Positions 34,501 through 49,500 of a stretch of 64,000 nucleotides of DNA are shown one piece after another. A program made the translations under genes and the position numbers. Each line of letters starts with the position of its first letter. Within the stretch, counting starts at the first letter, position 1. A model generated the notes under the pieces. That model searched no databases, was not told where the DNA came from, and saw nothing but the letters and a program-made list of their open reading frames with translations. The DNA comes from Phytophthora hibernalis (lineage: Eukaryota > Oomycota > Peronosporomycetes > Peronosporales > Peronosporaceae), in NCBI GenBank assembly GCA_012656075.1, contig JAAKBF010000007.1:1240001-1304000 (forward strand), written 5' to 3'.

Positions 34501-37500
34501 CTGTCACGTTTGCCTACCTTCGAGGCGAGGAAATGGTTGGCGCGGGAAACATTTTTACGATGGCTGTAGGAGCTTCTCAACTCACGGGTACGGGTGCTAC
34601 AGTGCGCGTTGTGAACAAAATTTCCGGATCAGACCCCTTCCGCTTTTCTCTGACGGGGCTTCGACCGGGTCTGAAGTACTATGCCCATGTGATGGCTTAT
34701 AATTCTGACGGCTTTGGATCAGCGACGTCGCCACTCGCTACTGCTGTCACTTGTGGTCAACCAGGACCCCCACCGACCGTCACAGCCACTGTCGTGGACG
34801 GAACAACACTGGCGGTTAGCTGGGCTGCTAGTGCAATGGTTGGAGAATTATGCAGTGTCGATAAATACAAGGTAGAATGGTATCGTGCGGGAGGGATTCA
34901 GCCGCAGCAAACGATTACAACCTCCGCAGGAAACGGTCTCCCAGAAATCCAGCGTCTGGTGAACATTTTCGCTAACTCACGAAGCCGTGCCGGCTACTTT
35001 AAACTTTCTTTTGGTGGAGAAGCAACGCAGAACATCAGATGGGATGCCAATGCAGTAGGTCTAAACTCGGTGAAGGAGCGCTTGGAGCGTTTATCCACGG
35101 TTGGTACCGTTGATGTTTCGAAAACAGACCCGAATCCTGTTGTTGGCGGCGTGCTTGTGGAAGGGCTACTTGTGACTGCGACGGCGACAACAGTCACGCG
35201 TCATGTGTCGTCAACTTCAACGATAACTAGCATTCAACTGGCGACAGGTGACATCATCATCATTGCAGGAAACCAACGTACAATTACAGGCGTGGCTGTA
35301 ACAGGTAATGTGTTGACCATAACTATTGATCAAAGCCTTGAAGCCCCGAATCCAGTGCCAGTATTCGAGAGTGCTTCCTACGCTGAGTGGAAAATAACGT
35401 TCTTGGCGGGCCACGTCGGACCACAGGAACTTATTCAGGCATCCCCAAGTGATAGCTGGACAGGCAGTAGTGCTGGTATTTACGCTGAAGCCGTGCAGAG
35501 AGGTCTTCAATCGATCAGTGGAACGTTCACAATCGCTTTCGCAAGCGGAGGAGTATCCGATACAACCCCGCCTTTGTCGCACAATGTTTCGGCTGCTGAC
35601 ATGCAGATTGCTCTCGAAAGCTTAATAACGATTGGAGCTGTGAAGGTCACCCGATCTGCAAATGGATACGGCTACAATTGGGCTGTCGAATTTCTCTCGG
35701 AGTTTAAGAACGACGTCTCGTTGTTAAGCGTCGATGGGACAGAACTCCAAGGGCCCGGAGCACAAATTCTTGCTGCGTATACACGTAATGGTGAACAGCC
35801 ATCGTTTTATTGTGAACGAGACAAAGTTACAGGTGTCGCTGTAGAGATTGGAGTGCCTGGGCAATTGCGTTATACCATTCCAGGACTGAAGACAGGTCAG
35901 AAGTATGCCATTCGCGTGCGAGCGCATAACAAAGAAGGCTATGGTTACGCAGCAAGTATTACACCTGCTTTTCAAATTCCGCGAACGACACCTACTGCAC
36001 CGCAGGCGGTTGAATTAATTTTTCTATCCAGTAGGCTTCTGAAAGTTAGATGGAGAGCTCCCGAAAGCAACGGAGGAGCAATCATCACTTCGTATCGAAT
36101 TCAGTGGGATACCTCTTCCGATTTTACGAGTCCAGCAAGCGGGGATCTTCGCATGGCGCCAACTGATGTCCCGCCATTCTTCTTCAATATTCCAGTCTCA
36201 ACTGTGATGAAATATTTCGCTCGCGTGTTTGCGGTTAATTCTGAAGGAGATGGCGCATTTGGGATTTCGAGCCCAAGTAGTATTTTACCTTCTGATCGTA
36301 CACCTGGTCGTCCTGAAGATGCCACGGCTACTGTACTTTCAAGCTATACAATTTTAGTGGAGTGGAAAACATCTTCTACTGAGAAGGACTATTATGGAGG
36401 AAATGGAGGCCTTCCAATTACGCAGTATATGATCGAGTGGGATCACTCTACTGACTTCGATTCCCCGCAGCTTTTGGACTTGTAGATGGAACGAAGCGCT
36501 CGTACATTATTGGTGGAGATGATGCGTTCACCGGAGTTCGGTCGGACCAGCTAACTCCTGGCTCTTCGTACAGCATTCGAGTTACTGCTTTTAATTCAAA
36601 AGGTGCCGGCGCTCCTCGGCCAACCGTTCCTTTGTCCGTCGTCGTCTCAAACCAACCCCGGGCGCACCGCAGAATTTAAACCTGTCAGAACTGACCGCAA
36701 CGTCAGTGAAAGCGGACTGGACGAATTCACTTTACGATGGAGGAGCGAGTCTCAAATCCTACCAGGTTGAATGGGATGAACAAGACGATTTTTCAAGTGG
36801 ACAGAGCTCCAGCGCAACGATCCCGATAATTCGGGAGATGCAGTCCGTGGTGCTGCAAAGTGATGTTGTGAATGCAGAGCAGTTCGTGGAGGCCACCGTT
36901 GAAGTAACTAACGAAGAGCAGGTCGTGCGAACGACTTTCTCGGGTGTCGATGAAATCCAAGTTATAAAGACCACAAACAATGCAGTAGTGGATGAAATTC
37001 AGGCTGTGGTGACCTCAGCCACCGATCGTAATGAAGTTCAAGAGCTGCGATTGGATGCGGATGATGTTGACGAGATCCAGGCTATCAGAACAACCGTTCC
37101 TGAAGCGTTTGAGGTTCAAACGATAAAAGTCGGTGTCGTTCGTGTGAGTGAAGTGCAAACGATAACTATCACGCTTCCAGGAGCTTTTGCCGACCCTGCA
37201 AATTCAATTAGGGGCACGCTCTTCTTCTCGTTTGATAGCAGTATTTGCACGCATTGTGTGAACAAAATGTACCAGCGAACAGACAACCTCGTACCATCGC
37301 TTCAATCTCCGACTGGAGAAACGATTGTGGAGGCTAAACTGATTGCCCTCGCCAACATTGACGAGGTCGTGGTCACAAGGTCAAAGAACTCTGCCGGACC
37401 AGATCTCACGTATGTGTACACAGTTACGTTCACTGGTCTGGAGGTAGCAGGAGATGTCCCTCTCCTCGCCATCGATGCCGCAGTCACGGTAAACAATAAC

Positions 37501-40500
37501 GCTGTGTCAGGCATTCCGACTCAAGCCACAGCATTGCCGACTGGAAGCGAGGTGGCGTACGCCTCTGCAGCAACTTTTACAGTGACATATACCTGTGAAT
37601 CATACTCCGACCCATACGCGATCACGACGTTTAGCACACCGTGTACTCCTAGTGTGAGGATTTGTGACGCCTGCGTTACTAGCTTCGACGGAACTACATT
37701 TACAGTGTCTCAGAATTTGGGAGCATCGGTTCAAACGGGGGCGAAACTCATTGCTGGAGTTTGTTCTTTTGAAGCAGGCACGGTTACGGCAGGTGCTACT
37801 ACAACAATTGCTGTAGCTGCGGATGATGCGGGTGTTTATTGCAGCAAATTTACAGGCAATACGTTTTCTTTGTATAGAACGCCTCAAATTTCGAGAGCGA
37901 TCCCACTCAAGACTGCACCGACAACGATTTCGGCAGGAAGCGTAGTGGAAGGACTTTTGACTGGTGCGATTGACTACGTGACAATTACTCGAAAAGAAGA
38001 GGTAGATAGAACATTCGTTGGGTCTGTGTATACTCTTACGTTTCGAAAGCGTTCAGGCACATTACCACTGCTCTTGTGTACGGCTGCTGGGTCGGTCTTG
38101 TGCACAGTAGCTCGAACGGCAGATGGGGTGGGAAGCATGATCACTGGTACGTTTAAAGTCGGCCTGGTTAGCGAAGCAGACGCAGCACTTGCGACTCCGA
38201 CTCCGATTTACACAGCGAGCATTCCCTGGGACGCCTCAGAGGCAGATATGAAAAGCTACTTGGAAGCTGTAACGCAAAACACCAAGTACGTTTTTGGCAC
38301 TGTGAGTGTAAAGAGAACGGTGTATGCTCCAAAAGGAAACAAATGGTCTGGAGGCTTTACGTGGCAGATCACATTTACCAGTCGGGGGTGGAATATTCCA
38401 AGGATGGTTCCGGATTCGTCACTGCTTAAAAGCTCCCATGACCCAACGCATCATATACCTACAGTGTCGATCGAGGATGCCCCGAACACCCGTGATGGTA
38501 ACGAAATCAGTGGAACGATGACGTTCCAGTTCGGGAAAGTGTTATCAACAGTCGCATGCCGAGTTGGCCTGGATACTTCGCTACAGTTTCTGGATACCCG
38601 TGTACGTGACACTGTACTGGAGACTTTCTTTAAGGACAATTTAAAGATCCCAACCACAGAAATCATGCGCTCTGCAGCTACGCAAGCAAGAGGTTTTACC
38701 TGGACGATATCGTTTATCGATCCATCGACGGCAGGTGATGTCGGGATGCTTCAAATAAAATCGTCTCAGCTTACCGGCCAGAATTATCAATTGGGAGTCT
38801 ACGAGACCGTAAAGGGCAACGAGTTGGGTGGTAGCTTTCAGCTTAACTTTAATGGTGAGACGACAGACCCGATTGGTTTTGCAGCTGAAGCTTCCGAGAT
38901 GGAAACAAAGCTCAATAAACTAGGCACGATTAGACCCAGTAGCGTGAAGGTTACTCGTGGTGCACCTACATCAGATCAAGTGCTCGGTTATACTTGGTAT
39001 GTTACGTTCTTCTCGTCTAAGTGGGTTGATCCAACCAGCGATCATAGTAATGGTTTTGCTGGAAACTGGCAAGGCTCGGTACGAGCGGCATGGGATGATG
39101 TATGGGAATCGGGTTACTCGAAGGCATGGGGACGCCACGTTGGTCACACATTTCTTCTCAAATGTATTACAGATGGCCTAACGACTACTTCTAACGATGG
39201 GAGTCAAAGCTGCTCACCCAGTGCATCTACCATTGGGGTCGGTCCCATCAAAGGAACCTTTGCTGTTAAGTTAGACTCTAGTAGTGTGGCGACGTACCCG
39301 CACATGGCTGTGAATGCTGAAGTCATCAGTTATCCTATTCCGCATAATGCATGGGCAACAAAGGAACAGAGTGGAAACACAGGGACATCCGTTGAAGAGA
39401 TTCTCGAGAGAATGGGAAATGTTGGGGATGTAGCTGTTTCCAGAGGGGATGTGGACAAGGCGTCAGGCGGTTATGAATGGACTATTACCTTCCTGAGGGA
39501 TGTCAGTGATGCCACGACCCCCTGCGAGCAACTCGAAGAATCGGCTGGTTCACAACTTTGCAATGCTCCGGGAAATATGCCTCTCTTGAGTTTCGACAAT
39601 GCTTTGCTCACAGGATCAAACTCACAGGGTACCATCACGGAATCCCAAGCTGGAACGCTACTTCGTGGTGATTTCACTGACTTTAGAGTGAAGGGAGACG
39701 CGGGTATTGCGCAGCGATATAGCGTCAGCGTAATTTGCTCAAACGCTGTAGGTACAGCATGTACGGTGACATCATTCGCGGTGAAGTCCGGGGAGATTTA
39801 TTGCAGAAACAGCTTCTCGTCCAGGATCGTATAACGGTAGGGACATTTACGAGCTGCATTTTTGAAGTCACGGGTGTTGCTCCCTCTACTATTAGCGTCA
39901 AGCAACTCGACTGTGGTGGCATGGACTCTAGTAATACCGGCGCAACTACCTGGATGGGTCTATCTATTCGCTTGTCATGGAACGCAGACGAAAGCGTCGT
40001 TCAGCGTGTGTTAGAGGCAGCAGCTACTAATTCCGGGCGTAAAGTGAGCGTTCGACGAACAGTTCATGGCAAGTACGGAGAAATGTCGTGGCGTGTTCGC
40101 TTCATCTCGAATCCAACTTTCACACCACCAGGAGCTGGTGATCTACCCGATATCACGACTACGTTTGTTCCTGAAGTTCTATACAAATATGATGTGACTG
40201 TAACCCAGGTGGTGCCTGGCTCTAAAGGTCTAAGTGGGTCATTTTTGCTTGACTTTCACTCCTCCTCTTATGGCCCTCGTGAAATTTTCTTTGATGAAGA
40301 TCCCGATCGGTTGCAGCGGAAGATCAACGAAATGGACACGGTTGGACGAGTGACTGTGAAACAATTCAAGTATCCGTCTAAGACTACAGGGTGTGATGAT
40401 GCTTCATGCTCCGGTGGTTGGGATGACAAACCTGTCCAAAATGCAGGGACACGAGCGGGATATCGCTGGAGGATTCGATTCATGAAAGCTACAGGTGACT

Positions 40501-43500
40501 ACGAGGGCTTCGCGTTTCCTCCAGGGAGTGGTAATGTTGCGTCATTATCAGTATCGGTAACCCCCACCTTCTCTCTGAAGGGCACTGGCGTATCTGTTGA
40601 TGTACTCACTAATATTCCCGGCTCGTTGCCATTATCCGGAACCTTTAGTCTTAACACAACGAAGAGAGAAACACCTACACTTCCATATTTTTCGACGGCC
40701 GAATCAATGAAGCTCGGAATTGAAGCGATGGATTTATTTGGCGAGGTGGATATCACGCGAGGTCTCTTGGTCACCCAAAAATCCCTGGCGTTACTGCAAC
40801 GCTCACGCAAGATGGATCCTCAGCAACAATAGTGGGGATCGATGATATTCGTCAATTTATTGCTCCAACTGATGTGATTCGCTTTGGGACTAACTCACCA
40901 AACAACTTGCCTGGCTCCAACAACGACGCACCGTTTACAGGAGCAATTGAAGCCTCACGCGTTGTTTCTACTGCAAATTCACCCATAGTGACTGCATCTA
41001 ATGCCGCGTCAACGAGATTGCTCTACCCTGGAATGCAGTTACGTATTGATGGTTTGAAGTATCAAGTCCAGCGGACAGGTCACGAAATTCAAACGATTGC
41101 TGTAACTGATGTAGTTGGTTCATGGACTTCAGCTTACATTGCTGACAGCTTCAAGCTCCAAATGACACGAGGTGGAGTAACTAAACCTCCTACCACGTGC
41201 CTTCGATTTAACGATGAAGCCACGAATGTTCAGGCCGCATTGTTTGGTCTATTGTATGCGTTCGATAATAACGCCAAGACGGAAGATGTCGTGGTTTCTC
41301 GGGTGGGACCGATAACTACTTCAACCCGGAAAGGTTACGTATACTCTGTCTACTTCCTTGGTGATTCAGTTGCTGGTGATGTGGCACCCCTGCAATACAC
41401 TGATTGTGTTGGCATTGGTACGGTTACTGTTAAAATTGACACGGTTACTCACGGCGGTAAGCTGCCCCACCAACGTTTGATACTGGCAACAGATTCTGGA
41501 CAAGTAGAAGATTCCCAGGGATACTACCAATTATCTCTCGACGCTACAGTCTATACAGGATGCATCAAATGGGGTGCCTCAGCCGCAGACGTGGAAACTG
41601 CCCTTGAGAAAACCTTGAACACTGACCTAATTGTGACAAGAACCGGAAGTGGAACCAGTCAAACAGAGCTACAGCGTCTACGCATGACCGCCAATTCAGC
41701 AATAACGGGTACAGGCGATCTGTTTCAAGTACAATTCAGCCTCAATGGCAAGACTGCTGCCACAAAATGCTTGAAGTATGGGGTTTCGGCTGAAGATCTT
41801 GAAGTAGAACTCAACAAATTGAATAACTTGGGCGCCTTGAAAGCTGTGGGCGTGGATCACGTTAATGTCACTCGGGAAGGCGACGGCCAAGCTACATGGG
41901 GCTTTGGATACGAATATCTCATTAATTTCCGAGGCTCGATCAGCGGAGGCTTTAGCAGTGTGATTGGAGATGTTCCTCTGCTTGAAATTGGAAATGTAGG
42001 CCAAGGAGCTTGTTCTGCAGGGGCGATGAAGGATATTTACCCGGCATTGACCATGGAGACCGTCCGTCAAGGGTCTGCGGGCTTTACGTACGATATTTTC
42101 TTTATGGATTACAAAACCACCCCATATGCGACGACGCTATCCCTAAAGCATGCAGATAATCCCGCTGATAACGTTTGTTCGGCTGTGAAACAAACTGGAG
42201 GGAGTGTGCGGAAGGTCTCGGTGGAAACGGTCGAGCTTGGTGGTAGCAGTGAGCTGCAGATACTAAATGTTTTGGATACTAGGGTGACTGGTGCTTACCA
42301 GATCAAACTCGGAAGCCAATCCTCGTCTTGTCTTGCGTTTAATGAAGTAGCCCAAGACGTTGCGGGTGCCCTTGTCGGACTTACGGCTGGTAGTGCTGGT
42401 GATGTTCTGGTTTCAAGTGATACAGATTTTATTGATTCGCCGTATGGACTTATCTACACCATCACATTCGTTGGTGAGTCCGTCACAGGCAATATTCCAC
42501 TGTTAGAAGCAGTTCAAAGCAGTGACACTGCTTGCGCCAATACAGTTGCAACGACAAATATTATCGTAGAAAGTCTAGCGGATGGTGGCGCTGCCAGCGG
42601 AGAATTTGCTCTGACAAAACCTTATGACGGCGAAGCCCCAAATACGCCGCACGTTGCTTATACTATGTCGCAACAATTCAGTGTCATGGACGAACAGTTT
42701 GAAATCCAGCAGCTCATCATTTCAAACCCGAGCAACAATATCGCAGCATCAGCAAAGTATAAGCTTAGGGTGTTAGGAGTGGATACAGTTTCCATCCCGT
42801 GGGATGCAAGTGAAAGTGTTTTACAGAACGCTCTTACCATCCCGACTAAAGTCGCCGACGGGGACATTGTGGTAACGAGACGGACTAACTCCGGTGTAGC
42901 TCCGTATGGATTCATTTACACCATCTACTTCAGTGGCTCGTCGGTGTCGCTCAATGTGGATGCCATTCAAGTACTTACGCCAACAGCTCCAGACATTGGT
43001 TCAACAAACGTTTTACTATCGACGATACGAGATGGCGTTGTAAATGGGGCATCATTGACAACAAGCTCCATTCCACTCGCTTTGCCCAATGATCCAAAGA
43101 CGGCCTCTCAATATCTATCCAGCACGGCGGAGAAAAAGCTGGATATTTACAAAGTGAACGGATACCTATGGACAATCAAATTCAAATCGTCTCTTGGGAA
43201 TATTCCGAAACTTGGCAAGCAGCTAGTGGCATTATCTGGAGGAGCTATGACCATTTTTGATGATTTCATTCCAGGGTCTACAGCGAATTCGTTTGTAATT
43301 CCCAGTCTCCTGTCTGGCATCAATTACCATGTTCACGTTGCAACCTTAACCGACATCGGCATTGGTTCGTTTACGCCATCAGCTTCTATTGAGCCTAGTG
43401 GCTCAGCTTCGGCGGTGCAAAATATCGATGCGGGGTATGCCCTGTACGAACGCGAAGTACAAGAAATACGACTCGCAGCGTCTCACATCACTGAGATCCA

Positions 43501-46500
43501 GGAGATTACAACTGAAGCTACAAGTATACCAGAAGTTCAAACAGTGCAAACATACGCTTCTCCAGCAGTATGCCCAACTGGAGCGTGTATCACAGGTTCA
43601 TTCGCCTTCCGAGTTCCAACCGTGCAGACAGTGACTATCTCTGCAGATGCTGCTATTGCTGGTACATTTACCTTGCTTTTTGAACGGGAGGTAGTAGACA
43701 CCACCCCGGGTACGTTCAAGAAAATCGGGGCTATGACAGCTCCTATCGACTGGAACGCTGATGCAGGAACGGTGAACACTAAATTGACCACAGTGGCAAA
43801 CTCTGCTCTTGCTTCAACTGATATCATCGTCACACGTGGTGGTAATGCCTCACCAGAGTTTGGCTACGGATACGTCTTCCAGATCACTTTTGTTGGCAAT
43901 GATGTTGCTGGTGAGACCTTAGCCATGACGTGCACGCCCTCTTTCACGCCATCGGTAAACGTGAATAGTAAATGTACTGTGGAGATGAACACGAATATGG
44001 CGATGGGAACTGATACGATGGTGCAGGAAGTGGTCGTTTCTGCAAATAAGCCGGTAGTGGTGGGGTCGTATAAATTATTTTTACCCACCTTGGCTTCGAA
44101 AAGGAAACTGATTGTATCCCCTTCGATGCTTCAGCTGATGTCATGAAAGCAAAACTCGAGGGTATGTCCAATATTGACCGTGTGTATGTTACCCGGGAAG
44201 ATAACGCACCAAACGGGTTTGTGTACCGCATTGTTTTCCATGGCAATGGCGTGTCTACGGCGGTGAATGAACTTGAATGGAAAGCCACAGCGTGCCCCAA
44301 ATTCCAGACACTGGAGAACAATGTTTTGACAGAAAGCGGCGTTGTCGGTACTGTTGTTACATCTATAGTGTCCAGGAAATTTGTTAGTGCAGATGGAACT
44401 GCTGCTCAACTTACTTCAGATCTGAACCGGCTGCCGATTTTCAGGAATGTGTTGGTAACTCAATCCCTTATGGACGATCAAGGAGGTTACATTTGGACAG
44501 TGGCATTCGATGAGTCAGAAGGGAATATACCTCAGTTCATCTGTGCTGTGGACGCAAATTTCAAAGTAGGAGCCGTCTGCAAAGCCGAAACCCTCACTGA
44601 TGGCAACGTTCTTAGTGGAAACTTTTTTATCGGAGCGTCGTCGCCCATTCCGTTCAATGCCAACGAAGCACAAATCAAGAACGAGATAGAAGCCATGACC
44701 AACATTGACACAGTGCAAGTGACGCGGTCGGCACCTTCACCACAGTTGGGGTATACGTGGACAATTACATTCGTAGACTACAATGGTGATGCCCTCCCTT
44801 ACTCGTCACGAGTTCGCTGGAAGGAACAGGAAGTCGAATATCGGTGCGGGAGGTACGGAAGGGAAATGCGCTGGGTGGAACTTTCACGCTCTCCTACCTG
44901 AATTCTGTGACGGCACCGATCAAATGGAACGCGCTAGAAACGACGGCAAAGTCGAGCTCAGACGGCTCGTCGTTGCAAGAAAAGCTGGAAACCCTGGACG
45001 TGGTTGGTAGAGTGAGCGTGCAGCGATTGGGTCCAGATCAAGACGGGGATACTCTTGGCTGGTGACGTTCCTGGACAACGTCCTGAATTCGGGAGACTTA
45101 CCATTGCTGCTAGGTAATGCCAGCATGCTGACGGGTGAAGGAGCTGTTGTGTTCACCCGGGAGGTCACCAAGGGTCGAATGCTGTGGGCGACCAGTTGTG
45201 GCTTTCTTTCGATCCACCGGCAACGGATAATGGCAGTCCTATCACGAAGTACCAGGTTCGCTGGGATACGTCTTCCACGTTCACAACCAATCCTGCAGAT
45301 GTCTTTATCACGGACGCAGATATTTTGTATAGAACGCAGCGTATTACAACCAGTGCTCCGAGTCTTGCGTGGTCGAGCAACATGATTCAGCCCACGGCTA
45401 GTGCGGTTCATAAGCTAACAATCCTTGACGCAGGAACGTTCACGTTGACATTCCGTGGTGCGGAAACAACCACGTTAACGACCGGACCAACGGGAGCTAG
45501 TACAATTGGCAACCTCAAATCGGCCCTGCAACAACTTTCTAGCGTCGGGCCAGTCGATATCAGTTCGGCGGCGACTACGTTAGTTGTGAGCGCAGAGTTT
45601 CAAATCACGTTCTCGGCACTACCCGGCGCGCTACCATTACTGACTGTGAATCCGTCTTCATCCACCATAGCGTCGGTCGCAGAAGTTCAAGCTGGCACGA
45701 CTAACTTCCGCAAGGAGGTGATCGTTTTCTCGTGCCTGGCGACCATGGGAACGGTCAAGTTCACGTATAAAGGAAAGATTGACGAAACAATCAAGTTTGA
45801 TGCAAAGTTGACAGAGGTGGAAGCAGAGCTATTGGCAGTTATCGGCGGCGAAGCGGATAGCATCAGCGTGTCGAGTGGGTCGAGCGTACCGGCGCTAACG
45901 GCGTTGTGCAGCACTGCGAGTCCGGCGGACATCACAATTATTTTCCATCGCGTGTACGGAGACATCAGTTTACGTATCGATCCAGGGTCTACAGGCTCTG
46001 ACGCTTTCATTACGATGAATACGGACGCCTCTGTCGACGGCGTGTACAACGATAACCCCGCGCTCACCATGAGTGGCACCTTCCAAGTGGGGTACCAGGG
46101 TCTGTTCACTGGACCACTCAATGCTGGATCCAGCGCGGACCAGCTCCGTTACGCCCTAGAAGATTTGGACACGATCCAAACGGTGGGTGTCGTTTGTGAC
46201 AGATCGTACCAATCGTTGCCAGGCAAGGTGGATGTGACGGAGGGCGAGACTTTCGTGACGTGCTCTGCTGGGGAGACCTGCAACTTTTACTCCGCAGCTT
46301 ACGGTCTTCCGGGTTATTTCATTCGCATCGGTGGTGACTGGTATACCGTTCTCGCAGATACGACCTCACCGGGACTACACAAGACGCGGTTGTATCTTGG
46401 AGACTTGAGTGGCCGTGAAACCGGCTATAAGGGACTGACCCAACTTTCTGTCACGGTTTATGAATGGACGAAGGGTTACGAGTGGACTGTAGATATGTTG

Positions 46501-49500
46501 AGCGTGACGTCACCTCTTGGGTACTTGCGGGCCAAGGTTCCACGGTTGTATCCGGGTGACTCAACGGTGCAAATCTATGGCAGTTCCTGTTCTAAGTGCT
46601 ACTATTTGCCGACACAGACAACGAAAAGACTGACAATGGGCCAGGAGTACAATATTGAAGTGTACGCTTATAATTTTAACGGAAAGGGTGCTGCATCAGA
46701 AGGGGATCCTGTTACTGCTACACCAAGTCAAGTGCCTAGTGCACCTTCAAACGTTAATCTCGCGGTTGTTTCTGGAAAAGAGATCGAGGTTTTGTTCTCG
46801 CCACCTCCATTGGGATCGACAAACGTTAGTCCGAATTTGAATAACGCCATTTCGTCGTACATTGTGCAATGGGATACTGTCGCGGTATTCAAACATGGCC
46901 GTCAAATTTGTGCAAAATGTGCAACAAAGCTGAATGGGCTTGAGCTAACAGTCTCAGCATCACTTACGAGTTTAATGACTGGTGGCACGAAGTTTACAAT
47001 CGCTGATCAAACGTGCGTATTGGAGGTGGACACAATAAGCGGCCAGCTTGTCAAAGTAAAAACTGCTGCGTGTGTCGACTTTAATGGACGGTCGGACTCT
47101 CTGTACTACTACACATATCCGCCAAGTACGCTCTCCGGATCAAGCATCCAAGGTTCGCCGCCGTTCCGCTACGTTATCTCCAGTCTCACGGCCGCTAAGA
47201 CTTACTATGTAAGGGTCGCGGCAGTGAATGCGGTTCCGGTGCAGCAGATTTCGTTGAGCGGGAACCTGTAAACAACCGACAATGGAGCTACTCTCTAACT
47301 GCATTGACAGCGGATCGGGTATCAGATCCTCCCTTGTCTGTATTCTTAAACCCGTTCTCAGCTTCTACCCTAGAGTTGCAGGTTCAATTGTCAACTCGGG
47401 ACGGAGAGGGAACGGGTGGTACAGCTATAACAGCTCTGTGGATTGACGTGGACACTGTCTCGACATTTGATTCAGCAACCAAGATTGCACCTACTGAAGT
47501 TGCTAAGAGTTCGGTTCCTGAACTCTACAGTGGAGGACCACGTATTTATTACGTGACGGGGTTATCAACGGGCAAGCGCCATTTCGTTCAGGTGAAGGCT
47601 GTCAACTCGATAGGATACAGTCGCGCAACAATCGCTCCAACAGCTCAGACGCCAACAAGACATCCGAACGGTCCGGCAACTGTCAAGGTAAGCACGCTGA
47701 CATTTTCATCGACACCGATCAACTCGGCGACAGTGACATGGCAAAAGCCTGCGGATAATGGAGGTTTATCCGTCACAAGCTACAAGGTAGAATGGTGGCG
47801 TAGTGCTTCGCGTCCGGAAATTCAAACAATTGAGCTCAAGTGGGTGACCCAACCAACCGTAGCTCGGTTTAAGCTCGCATTTGGTGGTGTTACTATGGCA
47901 ACAGCGTTGCCTATGGACGTCACAGCTGAAAACTTGCGTTTCGCGCTCATGAGTCTCATTTCGGGTTCTAATATTCCAGTGGGGCACATTAAAGTCACTC
48001 GCGCCGCTGTGAATATCGTGCAAGGTTACCAATGGACTGTGACGTTTGACAGCACGAACAAGAATGCTGGCAATCAGCCTCTGATTCAATTTATTCAAGT
48101 TCCTCTGGACATTACGGGAGGGTCGGGAGTCTTCGGTCGAGTGTTTGAAGTGCAGTCAGGTATTGCTCTGCCAATAGGGAACGTATTCCCAGGAAAACAG
48201 GAAGTCCAAGTGTTGGTTACGTACGCTACGGTAGCTATAGGTGGATATTTCCGCTTGAGTTACAAGGGCTCGGCCTGGACGAATTTCTTGGCTGCTACCG
48301 TGAGTGCAGCAGATCTTAAGCTGGCGTTAGAAGCACTTCCAACTATTGGTGTTGTGACAGTGAACTTAGAGACGACGCTGTTAAGTGGAAATGCGTGGTT
48401 TGGAAGAGTATGGACTATCACGTTTGAATCGAATGTGGGCAATCTACCATCGCTTATTATTGATTCATCCAGGATCACACCTACTGGAGCTTTCGTTGCG
48501 GTGAAGGATGGTGACAATGCTGTGGATTCGACTGGGGTGCTCAGCCTTTGGGATGCAACGAGTGCATGTCCTGCTGCGTGTATCATCGCCCTTCAAAATG
48601 TAAGGCAACAAGCAGCACCGACTAAATCGATCGCGCAACTTGCTACTCCAGGTGAAGCTGCAGTGGAATATGGCTACTACGAAACTCTCGACGCGAGCAC
48701 ATTGACTTATACAATTCCGAATCTGACACCGGGGCTGTCGTATCTAGTGTCGGTCTCAGCCAAGAACGCGCAAGGATTTGGCGCGCGTACGCAATCTTCA
48801 CCAGTGAGTGTCATACCACCGCTGCAAGTTCCTGGACCACCTGTAAACGTAAGTGTTGATGTGAACCCAGGTGCCTCAACACAACTGCTTGCTACTTGGG
48901 CTGTACCTGCAAGTGACGGAGGTAGTCCTGTGTGGATGTATCGTGTTGAGTACGATGTGTCGTCGCTGTTTACCGATCGCGAACAACAGGAAGAATGGTG
49001 TCCTGTGGCACTAACGCCCGCGATTTGGAAAATTCAATCAAAGCTTCTCACTGGCACAAGCTCAATTTCAAGCGGGTACTTTAAGTTGAAACTCACGGGA
49101 AGAATGCCGTCGAGGTGTCGGATCCCATACCGTGGAATGCCGTGGCATTAGCTAAGGATGAAGCGAGCTCCGTTACGGCTTCGGCGTCCGGGGTTTTCTG
49201 CACAACTGCTAGTCCGACTTGCACTAGTAGTAGCACTTTTCCGTTTGATCAGCTCGAAAAGTCAGGATCGATACAATCGAAGCTTGGACAGTTTTCACTG
49301 CTCACGAAAGGCATCGATGTCACTCGTAGCACTCCGGCTGCTGACGGAAGCTACACATGGATGGTCACGTTCTTGGACGGCGGACAAGATTTCAGTCTGT
49401 CAGTGGTGGATATGAATCTAGCGTGCAATGTCGCGTTAGCTAGTTGCGCCGCTACCTACGATGTTGTCGCCTCCAACTCTAGGCCTGGTGTCATGCCATC

